The position numbers were made by a program, and so were the translations under genes. The notes beneath the pieces were generated by a model. That model did not search any database and was not told where the DNA came from. It saw only the letters and a program-made list of their open reading frames with translations. From Gnetum montanum (taxonomy: Eukaryota > Streptophyta > Gnetopsida > Gnetales > Gnetaceae): 64,000 bases of DNA. Positions 12,378 through 23,219 of the stretch are shown piece by piece; position 1 is the stretch's first letter; each line of letters begins with the position of its first letter. The stretch covers positions 123,276-187,275 of the forward strand of contig MNCI01037516.1 in the NCBI GenBank assembly GCA_015680685.1. The letters run 5' to 3'.

Positions 12378-13839
12378 TAATAATTTAAGAAGTCATTTAA
12401 TGGTAGAAATAAAAAAATGAATATTAGTTTCAATTTGTTTTATCTTGACTAACATGATTAAAATCATAATAATTAATGGCATAAAAACTTAGCCTAAAAA
12501 TAGAAAATAATAATACTACTAGCTGTTTACAGTAAAAACAAGAAAAAGATGATCCGTAATGTTATCACATTGGGTATGTATTATTTTATTTTTTAAATTT
12601 TTTTTCTTGTATATTTTGTTAGTAATTTATTTGTTATATGTTGCATAGGTTGTACATGTTATTTTTTTATTTTTATTTTTGCATAGGATGCTCCTTTCTT
12701 CTACTTTTTTTGTGCTATGATTATAGAAGAGGCCATCATTGGAAATGTTGGTAACATGCTAATTTCTCAAGTTGTAAATCTTGGGTTTGTGTCATAAAAT
12801 AGAAAGCATGTAAAGTGTTATAAAAATTAATTAATTTTTTGAAACTATAAAAAGAATCTTAGGAAGATGTTTTAAATAAATTTTCTAAATAAAATAATAA
12901 GAAAAATGAAACAAAAGTGTAAAAGCTCAAAATTCATTCTTTTATTAAAACAAAAATAAAGGTATTTGATGGGTGAATGTACTTGATAATAAGGACACAA
13001 TGAGAAATTTGGGTAGGAGAGTGAGTCATAGTCATGCCACAACCAAGTCATGATGGTAGTTTTGTTTTTTAACCTATATCTAGATTTTAGCAAAATGAAA
13101 GTTACAATGGATTGCTACCAAGCTTATGATGAGAGGCATGAACCAATTGAAGGTCAAATTTGAGTCATAACTCATAGAAAAGAGAAACTAGAAATTATAG
13201 TTAAGTTGTAACTAAGTCACAATAGAAGCTAAAATGTTTTGATTATGTGTGAGGATATGAAGTGATTGTGAATATGTTCATGTATATCTTTGGTCTCAAT
13301 ATTGGTGGTATAACTTTGATTTATAGTATGTGTGACGTGTATACATGATAGACATCTACTATGCAACATGTAGGCTTCAAGATAAACATATTTCCCATTC
13401 CAAAGACATGTAGTTTAAGATCCTAAAGCACACGGGAAAGATTTCTTTTATGGCTAAGATGTCTTATCTAAGAATAAAAGCATAATCCAATTAGCATATT
13501 TTTAAATTTGGATCATCAAGAAGAGATGAAAGATCATCAAAAGAGGTTCTAATCATGAGAGAGAATTTTGAAATTTTCTAAGAAAGAGAAAGAGAGAAGA
13601 GAGTGCCTTCAAAGAGGAGAGCTGATCTCATCTTGAGCACTCTTATCATGATCCATCTCTGGTCATTGTGTGAAAGATTGAAAGGAAGTCATTCTTGCAT
13701 GGCTTTGAGCCTTATGTGAGAGGGAGTGGTATGAGGATCTTGAGTATTGTCTATTCTTGAGTGTTTCATGTTTCCAAGAATTTTTACTATGATTTTCTAT
13801 TGGTATAAATCTTATTTATCTTCTAGAACTTATGAAATA
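12378..13839. other. AT-rich non-coding DNA
   Basis: No domain, RNA gene or clear repeat was recognised. A purine-rich run at 13555-13615 (many GAGA units) is the only compositional feature. Confidence 0.5.
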
Positions 13840-14370
13840 TTATTTATCTTCTAGAACTTATGAAATTTTTGATACAAAGCATATGTTATTTGATGGAAAA
13901 AAAATATTCTCTCTATCAAATTATAGATTCTCTCTAGCCTTGTCTCAACAAAATGGGGTTACCTGGCCAAATTATAGATATATATTATAAATATATAGCT
14001 AAACCGGTTTTGGCTAAGAGGCCACCTACTAGATGTACATTAATAATGCTAAATAACATTATGTTTATAATGCTTTAACTAAGAAAAAATATTTAACTTC
14101 ATCCTTAACAACAATAATGATTTAAAGACGTTCTAAGGAATATATGATAATAAAAAATACATGTTATTGGGTATGATTTTTTGAGCTTCAATAATAGATA
14201 TTCCATAAATATTAGATTGACAAAATACATTTTAGAACTATGTGCATTTTTTTGATATAAAATTTATCATGTTGGTGATATACAATACTAAAAATCATTT
14301 TATTAAATTCTTAATTATGCAAACCTCCTTTAACCATAGTCTTAAGTATGGAGTGAGAGTGGTGCCATAC
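13840..14370 (+). repeat. Dispersed direct repeat, copy 2 (with partial third copy to 14650)
   Basis: Colinear with 10940-11560. A shorter third version is visible at about 14505-14650 (AAATTATAGATATATG and neighbouring blocks). The 2.3 kb between copies 1 and 2 is unrelated. This could be an old tandem duplication or two copies of an unnamed repeat family. Confidence 0.6.
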
Positions 14371-14785
14371 CAATTTTTGTGCATTATTTACTCTTTCTTA
14401 TACTTTACAATTGTTAAAAATTTGGTCATGAATGAGAGTGAATGATGCATGATGCATAAATTTTCTTGTTCATATGATGATCATAAATGTTTTCTGATAT
14501 CAAATCTTATTCTTCATCTAGAAGTCATGAAATCTTATTGTTCATGTGAAGGTCTTGAAAATTTTGATGCAAATACCTAATTCTTTCTTGAGGAAGAAGA
14601 TCTTCTTGGCTAAATTATAGATATATGTTATAAATATATAACTAAGATAGTGAGCCTGAGTCATCATTTAAAGGAATTTTATAAAAAGAAGGATTCAATA
14701 ACATAATGAATAGATTTCCCTTCAACATGCATGTTTCTCTCAAACTAGACTTTTAGCTTTTTAAAACTATTTTATGTTGGACTAC

Positions 14786-15681
14786 TGATGAGTGTCAAAG
14801 TTTAGCATTGATGGGTCCCCATCAATAGGGCTACATCAACATAGCGTTTGCTATGTCTATGGGGCCCCATCAATGTAGTACTGTAGCAAAAACTATAAAT
14901 ACATGCTCCCAACCATGTTTATGGGGATTCAAGTCATAGTAGTAGTAGAGCTCTTGTAGTTTATTCATTTGAAAGTTAGAATATTTTCCCGAGTGCCCAT
15001 AGTAGGAGTCAATGAGTGTATGGATCGTTATTCAAGCATTGTTGTACATGAGCACAATAGTATGTACAGTAATAAAAATGAGCTTCTTGATAAACCTTAT
15101 AGCATTTTTGGATAGTTTAGATATTTATTCATGCATTGAATAATTTTAGTTATTTATTCAATATTTTTTAGTAATTAAGTTAATTAAGTAATTAAGCAAG
15201 ATAAGCTAGATAGATTAAATACATAAGTACAACTGCTTCGAGCATAACATGTATTTGCTTGGTAATCCCAGCAACGTTATTGCTTGGTGTACCTAGTAGT
15301 GTAGTGCTTGGTAATCCAACAGTGGATACATGGGTTCAAGATATGTACAAAAAGTGGGACTAGATGCTTATGTTAGAATTAGTTAGAGACTAGTTAAGTG
15401 GTTAAATTAGATTAGTCATTAAATTATTTCATCTCTCTACTCTAAACACCAAAGAACATAAAACATAAAACAATAAAAATCATATGCCTTGATTACACTT
15501 AACCATACCTTTGTACATCACAAATGTAATTGGAAAGACAATGAATGACCTTAGGGCAAGGTTTACTTCCTAGAAGACTAGTATATTGGAAACTATAGAG
15601 TCCATGGAATTCAACTGAATCATGCATGAACGCTTCATGATTTGTATAGTTGGGCATAGGGGGTACCTCAACTACTTATCA
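14786..15681 (+). repeat. GYP1 5' LTR
   Basis: Runs from TGATGAGTGTC to ACTTATCA, 896 bp. It aligns with 26323-26680 and, after the nested element, with 33912-34443. The U3 part contains a 20-bp near-palindrome (14807-14826: 9-bp arms ATTGATGGG and CCCATCAAT) and related half-sites at about 14861-14876, upstream of the TATA box. Confidence 0.88.
14894..14900 (+). promoter_or_regulatory. GYP1 LTR TATA box
   Basis: TATAAAT lies 108 bp into the LTR, just downstream of the palindromic motifs. The 3' LTR has the same box at 26492-26499, and the three related gypsy families have TATAAATA at the matching place. Confidence 0.6.
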
Positions 15682-15701
15682 TTGGTACCATTTCTAGGGA
15701 C
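15682..15701 (+). other. GYP1 primer binding site (decayed)
   Basis: TTGGTACCATTTCTAGGGAC follows the LTR. It aligns with the GYP2 site (TTGGCGCTGTTGTCGGGGA), a good match to the complement of plant tRNA-Asp, but has several substitutions. Confidence 0.5.
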
Positions 15702-16329
15702 TCTATTTGTTGAAATGTGCACTATCTAGGATTAGTGAACATTATTAATATCATTGGACAAACCCAGGGTCAACATCACTCTCAACGACATATAATTACA
15801 AAAGCATACTAATATTTTTTTTTTGAAAAATGTGTTCTTCTTGTAGGCATGAAAATGTCAAACTATTGATTCCACAATAGTGTAAGGTGGTATATACTCA
15901 TCTAGATGAGTATGTGCTTGACTTCACCTTCATCCTACAACAAGATGAGCAACTATGATAGCATGATATGGAAGGCAACATTATAATGCCCCCCAAATCG
16001 ATCTATATGAGTGATGCTACTTCAAACTCTTAGGAAGTTAGGCATTTATGATCTTCAAGTGGAGTATTTTGTGCATGACTATGACTATTGAGACTACTGT
16101 CCCATTGATACACAACGTAGGAGAGATTGACATCAAGAGAAGCATCATGAGGCTGTGAACGAGAAACACTTTACCAATCCCTTGTTCCTACTAAACCAAA
16201 TCCCAATAATTAGGATCCCCGTCTAAGGATTCTCAACATGAAGAATCTCCACCCCCTGTTATTGGTGATGAATATGTGGCCTTGAACTTGTGATCTACTA
16301 TTAACAAACCAAGTTTAGGAAAAAGTGGC

Positions 16330-18075
16330 AGTCAAGGCAAGGGATCAGATAAGCATTAAGATGATAAGAAAAATAATGAACATGGTTGTAATAACTAAAG
16401 AGGAATTGGCAAACACCATGGTGGTGGTAGTCCTCCTCCCTCTACTTCCTCTTCTTCCTCTTCTTCTAATTTTGACAAACTTCATAGAAAGAATAATCAT
16501 AATGGATATTTTTAAAAATTACTAATAACTAAGCCTGTAATGAACGAAAGGAGTAACAAATGACATCATCAACGACAATGAAATAATGATGATGATGAGC
16601 CTTTTTTTGCAACTCAAAGCATGCTTAACATTGTAGAGGTAGTTAAGATTTCAACTAGGCATGTGAAAGATAGTCAAATCAAGTGCTTAGACATGAACAA
16701 TATTGTAAAATTTGAGGGGAGATATAACTCTAATCCGTAAACATATCTACAAGCTATCCATGATTCCTATGCCTTGCAAAACATTGAAAATGATTGGAAA
16801 AAATTCAAACTCTTTCCTAGGATACTCATTAAGTAGGCTAAAATCTAGTACTGGTCCTTAGAGTTGGAATACATTTGCAAATGTAGTACTATGCTAGAAC
16901 TATTTAATGACAAATACCAAACATGCTTTAGAGTGTCTAATTTGAGAAAGCAAATCCAAAGCTAGAAACAAGAAACACATAAACCCTTGGATGTAGCCTT
17001 GCAAAGATATTATTCTCTCTTACATTGATGCCTTGGACATGGTTATTCTCAAAGGAAACAACTTCGCCACATCATAGATGGGCTTAAAGTAGAAACTAGA
17101 AGACCTCTTTGGATTTATGCCCAAGGGAGCCTATCTAAACTGAGAGATCATTAGATATAAAGGCTGATAAAGTAGATAGAAAAAGGAGAAGGTGAGTTAC
17201 GAAAAAGGGAAAGTGCAAAAGAATATAATAGGGATCCTTCCATAAGGAAAAGGGAGGTTTGATTCTATGATGAGGAGGAGTCACCACTTGATAAAGTAAT
17301 GAACAGGAAAACCTTGCTCATACAAAAGTCTATTTCTAGTATTTTAACAAAGGTTGATAAATTATGGAACTCTTTAGATGAGAAATTTGAAACTACTATG
17401 AAGATTGCTGAAGAATCCATAGAGCGGAATAGTGATCGTGACTACAAAAGATAGAAAGAAGTTGAAGGTGGATACTAGAAAGGTAAGGACAAAGCTGCTA
17501 TTGTAGAAGAAGTTGTGGAGATAGACTTTGATGACGATGTTGGATGTGACATTTCTCAATATGAATATCCTAAGAGATGTTGCCTTGTGGTATCACACTT
17601 ACAAGAGTTTGGGGTGTACACATTGAATCTTTGACTAGCACGGAGCCAAGCACCTAAACAATTTTCTTATCCTCAAGGCAATCCAAGGTAATTCCATCAG
17701 AAATAACAAGCTTACTATCCAAGGGAAGTTCCATGACAACCATATGAGAAATACCAACAATGGTACCAACCATAGTTGTGGGGAATGCCACTGCCAAGAT
17801 AGCAGTATCGTTATAGGCAACTAGATCCATATGGGTACTATGTTTAGCAACCCATTTCTCCATGGAGCTCTACAAGTCATGCCTCATTCCAACATCACTA
17901 TTACCCTTCAGAGTACCATTGAACTAATTCACCATATACTCAAGGGGAGCACCCATATCCTTACCACCCTCCCCATCCATCTACACACATCCCTCCACCC
18001 TCTAGCCAGTTACCTCCAACTCCATCCATGTAGGATGAAATTCCCCCATAGCCACAACAATGAAATTCTATAAGG
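16330..18075 (+). pseudogene. GYP1 gag, decayed
   Basis: A Ser-rich stretch at about 16430-16475 precedes a gypsy-type Gag core from about 16600. Readable pieces include ENDWKKFKLFPR and VSNLRKQIQS, both with direct counterparts in the GYP2 gag at 28000-28170. A zinc-knuckle position at about 17540-17580 reads CDISQYEYPKRCC, where GYP2 and GYP3 have C-x2-C-x3-H-x4-C, so two ligands are lost. A Pro- and Tyr-rich tail follows (about 17640-18070). At least a dozen in-frame stops are present, most at positions where the related elements read Gln, Trp or Arg. Confidence 0.75.
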
Positions 18076-18139
18076 GTTGTACATTCACAATTAATAGCAG
18101 CACATTATGCATGGAATCAACCAAAAGCCTAACATGTGT

Positions 18140-19730
18140 TTATGTCGAAGGTATGAATGAACTTGAGCAAGTTTATTGCTAACTTTATGATGATGAAGAT
18201 GATGATACCTATTGGGAAGAGTTGTAAATCCTTGATAATTTTAAGAAAGAGCCCCTAGAGTTAAAAACTCTACTAGCTAGCATGAAATATGCATTTTTAA
18301 ATAATGATAGGCCAACTATAATCAATGCAAATCTTGCTCCTGAACAAAAAGACAAGTTATTGTGGGTGGTCAAGAAATGGCCAACAACCTCTACTTGGTC
18401 ATATCCTGAGTTGATTGGAATTGATCCACGGATATGCCAAGATTGTATCTACACCAACCTAACCAAGAAGCCAAGAAGGTAGCCACAAATGTAGCTAAAT
18501 CCCAAAATAAGGTAGATCATCAAAGAGGAAATAGAACAACTCCTTAAGGAAGGGTTCATCTATCCCATCGTGAATAGTGAGTGGGTTAGCCCACTCATAA
18601 TTATGCTAAAGAAAGGTGGCAAGTGGTAGGTCTACATTGACTTTAGGCCATTGAACATGGAAATAATTAAAGATCATTTTCCATTGTCATTTGTGGACCA
18701 AGTGTTGGACACCATTTCTAGTCATTGTTATTATAGCTTTTTAGATGGTTATAGTGGCTATAACCAATCTAAATTGCATGAGAATATCAAGACAAGATAA
18801 CATTCATTAGTCCTTGGGGAACTTTTGCATATTGTAAGATGCCATTTGGTCTGTGCAATGCCCCTGCAACATTTCAATGCTTGGTCCTTAGAATTTTTAA
18901 ACAATAGATTGGAAGCATGGTAAAAATATTTATGAATGACTTCTCTACTTATGGGACTACATTTCAGCAAGCCCAAGATCGCCTTGAGTAGGTACTAAAA
19001 AGATGTGTTGAAATAAATCTTAGGTTCAATTGGTAGAAAAGCCATCTAGTGATCCAAGAGGGCATAGTACTAGGGCACCAAATTTCATAAGAGGGGATTG
19101 AGATAGACCCTGAAAAGATAAGGGTCATCCAAGGAATCACATGCCAACTAAAGATAATCAAAGACATCTAATCATTCCTTGGACATAGTAGCTACTATCA
19201 ACAATTTATAGAGAATTTTTCTAAGATTGCAAAGGTTTTGATTGATCTTACAAAGAAAGATGCTTTGTTCATCTAGACCAAGGAATGTGAACATGCATTC
19301 CAAACAACTAAAAGAAAAACTCATGGAAACTCCAATTCTATAGGCAAAAAACTAGTCTACACCATTTCACATAATGACAGATGCATCTAATTATGCCTTG
19401 GGAGCTGTTCTTACACAATTGGATGATAAGAAACATCCATATTACATTGACTGCATAAGCCAAAGCATTGTGGATGCATAGTCAAATTACACCACAACTG
19501 AGAAAGAACTAATAGAAATGATGTCTCCTCTTGAAAAGTTTAGGCACTATGTGCTTGGTTATAAGGTGTTTGTGCACACAAATCATAGTGCCATCTGCTT
19601 CTTGATGAACAACCCATTAGTGAGTCCTCATATCATATGGTGGCTTGTGATCTTGTAAGAATTTGATATCGCAATGGTAGATCAGAAAGGGATCGAGAAT
19701 GTGATCATTGATCACATCTCTTGATTAAGA
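18140..19730 (+). pseudogene. GYP1 reverse transcriptase and RNase H, decayed
   Basis: Gypsy RT is clear: the upstream connection MKYAFLNNDRPTIINANL with LAPEQ (18282 on), KEEIEQLLKEGFIYP (about 18517), FLDGYSGYNQ (about 18738) and MPFGL-type sequence near 18840. The catalytic motif reads FMNDF at 18929-18943, where the family has Y-x-D-D, so the first catalytic Asp is lost. RNase H follows (MTDASNYALGAVLTQ at about 19375; KFRHYVLGYKVFVHTNH at about 19537). Many stops interrupt it. The protease normally encoded between gag and RT is missing, with the join at about 18095-18140. GYP3 shows what the missing segment looks like. Confidence 0.85.
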
Positions 19731-19879
19731 TGAGATAATAAAGAGGAGGAGAGTCTACTCTCTAATCAATTTCTAGATAAACTCCTCTTTATTGGAGTAA
19801 TAATTGACCAAATGCCCATAGAGACAAAATGGTATAATGGTGTCCTCTGTTACCTTCTCACTCAGGAGATGCCACAAGG

Positions 19880-21125
19880 TCTGTACTTTAGGAAGAAACA
19901 ATAGTTTCTTAATTAGGAAAATTACTTCATGGAAATCAATGAACACCTTTACAAGGTGTGCATCCATGGCCTAGTTCATTGGTGTATACTTGATGCAGAT
20001 CAAGTGCACTTTCCCCAGGATGCTCACGAAGGCCCTTGTGGAGACCACTATGCAAGGAGACACACTAACATAAAAGTCCTGATGGTAAGATACTATTGGC
20101 TTACAATTTTTAGGGATGCCCACCAGTTTGTCCGATGTTGTAAATGTTGTCAAAGAGATGGTGGGATGACCACATGAATGGAGGATCCTCAATAGTGGAT
20201 TCAATCACTAGAGCTCTTTGACATATGGGACATTGATTTCCTGAGTCCCATCACACCCATGTTTAATGGAAAGACGTATATCATCATAGCAGTTTACTAC
20301 TACACAAAATGGGTAAAAAAGAACATTCATCATTGATTGTACAACATCCACTGTTGCTATAATTGTATAACAAAATGTTATAAACAAGTTTGGAGTGCCA
20401 CATGCACTAATTTCTAACAATGGAACTCATTTTATAGGTGTCACTATTTGAAAACTTATGCAATGCTTATGGGTTGAACATAAATTAACATCGTATCACC
20501 CCCAAGCCAATAGTTAAGCAGGGGTAACTAATAGGGAGATTACAAAGATACTAATAAGGATGATAAGCAAATATAGGAGAGATAAGAGCACAAAACTCTA
20601 TGATGCCCTTTAGACCTAGTACTCAACATGGAAACTCCCTATTGGCCACTCTCCCTATGAGCTAGTGTACGAAAAACTTCCAATGCTCCCAATTCAATCC
20701 AAGCTCCGTACACTCTCAATAGCTTGTGAACTAAACCATGACCTAAGTCTAGCACAAAAAGAAAGCCTGGTCAACCTCAATGTGCTAGATAAAAATTAAT
20801 TAGTGGCCCTATCTTCAAGTGACATGCACAAGGCATTCAAAAAATAATGACATGACCTTAGAATACAAAAAGTGAAATTTCAACTAGGAGATAAGGTTCT
20901 CTACTAAAACCCCACACATGTACCCCAGAAAATAAAATTTCAAATGTTGTGGAAGGGACCTTATATAATTGATGAACCCTTTTATTCTAGGGCCATAACC
21001 ATTTACAAACTTGAGAGCCCAAATAAAAATTAGTTGGCCAACATCCAGCAAGTAAAACCTTTCCATAAACCCAAGCAACCGAGTGCAACAAATACCTCAA
21101 TAGATGGAAAACCATGCTTAATTTT
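19880..21125 (+). pseudogene. GYP1 integrase, decayed
   Basis: The zinc-binding domain is open at 19929-20177 (AHEGPCGDHYARRH, then CCKCCQRDG, giving H-H-C-C). The core begins with FDIWDIDFLSP (about 20217), which keeps the first Asp. ISNNGTHF (about 20410) has Asn for the second Asp, and the expected A-E-V-T-N-R-E reads AGVTNRE, losing the Glu. The C-terminal part (WKGPYIIDEPF, about 20953; ANIQQVKPFHKPKQ, about 21037) is gypsy-like without a chromodomain. The frame ends soon after in a block shared with GYP2 and GYP3 (sense reading with HGGDG). Confidence 0.82.
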
Positions 21126-23219
21126 TTGAATCTCCTTCTTTCAACTTAGTCATGGGGGAGATGGCCTTCCATTCTAATTGTCCATATGGCTTCTCTATTT
21201 TTCTATTTTTTATTTTACACATTTTTTTCTTTATAGTTGTTTATTTTATTTCTTTTTGATTTTAAAACTTCTTCCTATTTCACACGATCGTTAGTATCTT
21301 TGAATCTTTCTTGAATATTTTACACTTCTATATTTTACCTTGTTTTTTTTAGTGTGATTTTAAATTTTTGCTAATAAATCTGCTTTGTGCCAATAGGACC
21401 TAATGGTGGTGTAGCTACTACTAATGGTGGTTTGTGCTTCATGTTTTTTTTGCTAATGTCTGGTTTCTATTTTCCAATTTTTGTACTAATGGCTCAGTCA
21501 TGGTTTCTTTTTCATGGAACAAGTAGTGAGTCCATAACATCCATTGATTCACAAACTCTATGATTTTCCTTGTTTTAGTAGTTTGAGGGTCCTTTCATTA
21601 AATAAACCTTTAATAAATTGATGACCTTGGTAGTTTACGAAATTGGTAAGGATTTAAATGTTTGTACAGGGTGTGACTACAAGAAAACTCAATACTCTTT
21701 GTACTCTTTTACTTACTTGGGTTCTTGAGTATTTTTTCATAGACTTCTTACTATTCCATGTCATCCAATAACAAGAAGTCAAATAAATTCTTTGCATGGT
21801 ATGGTTTCCATTCAAAAAGAAAAAAGAAAGAAAGAGAAATATAAAAGAAAAAAAACAAAACAAAAATAAAAAAAACATGATAAGAATTCAAAGCACACCC
21901 CTTAGACAAATAAATGGGCTACAAGCACTAATTATGGAACTAGAAATACATGTTACCCATGCCTGAAGGTCCCCTCTAACTAAGGCCCTCTCTCACTTTC
22001 TACTTCTCTTTTCTTCTCTTTATGGAGTAGTGGTTGTTTTGTGGGTGCACTCTTGTGTCTCAAGGGGTTGGATTGCTCTTGGAGTGGTGATGCAAAGTCA
22101 TTTAAAGAGGTTGTTTTTGGTCTAGAATAAGGATGGATCTTCTTAGATCATTTTAGACACAAAACTCCACAAGGGACTTCTTATGACCTCAATTTGGAAT
22201 TCCATTCCACCTTCTCCATCATCCATCTATACCGATCATAATTCACCTCACTATTGATGTCCATGTCTTGATCTAAGGTACTTGAATTATTTACTAGAAT
22301 CTTCCAAGTTTTGGTCCTTAACTTTTATTAACCATTAATCACCTATGGGGCCCACTGACTCCTTAGGTTGAGGATATGCAAGAACAAACAAGGCATGTGC
22401 CTATTATGGGAAGGACCCACTTGCATATCTCTTAGGTGGGTTCATTAAGTACCTTATCCTTAGATACTCTTACAATCAAAATTTTTTGTACACCCATCTT
22501 CTACATCACACCATGTGCTCCTTTACATATTTTATTCAGTAACCATGTTCTCGATCAAAATTTTTAATTTTTGAGCTTTCAAAGATCATCTGCAATGATT
22601 TTATCATATTCTTGGATTTTCTAGAACTCCATAGACATTAAGTTCATTGAAAAATTTCTTATATTTTTCGAGATATTCAAATTTGAAATTTTTGCCTATG
22701 GGCCTTGTATATGAGGCCTTTTTGACAAAGTAGACCCATATACAAGGCCTAGTATATAGAGCCCTGCCGATGTAAAGGAAAAATAGTATATATATGTGTG
22801 ACCCAACTTGAAAAATTTTATATTTTCTCACAAACACCAAAGGAGATTTTCAAATTTTTAGAGCTCATAACTTCCTAACTATTTATCGAAATCAGTTCAT
22901 TCTTTGACCCTATAGCTATCAGAGGTAAGCTCTTCATCATAGCGACCACAAATGTACCATTTTTTACAAAATTTTTTTTGCCATTTTTTGAACTCCCACA
23001 AATGTTTAAATAAGAAATTAACTGATAAACACCAAATTACAAAGAGTTAAACCTTCCCAACAAGCTTTAGTAACATTTATAATAAATAGTTAATAAATAA
23101 TTAATAAAATAATCAATCTACCATGGGCCAACCTTAGCCAAAGTGTAGCTAACTAACAAGAGAAGATATTCAAAACTTTAAAGTTACACATTATATCTAC
23201 TAATCCATGGATGTGATGT
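21126..23219 (+). other. GYP1 post-pol non-coding region with conserved boxes
   Basis: The region has T-rich and A-rich runs but no readable domain. The block at about 21880-22000 (AATTCAAAGCACACCCCTTA and the following 80 bp) matches 42255-42350 in GYP3. A second box at 22393-22426 (TATGGGAAGGACCCACTTG) corresponds to boxes in GYP2, GYP3 and GYP4. Confidence 0.55.

Noticed and set aside
20820-21125. Chromodomain at the GYP1 integrase C-terminus
   Set aside because: The C-terminal sequence ends shortly after the W-K-G-P motif region, with no chromodomain-like aromatic pattern.
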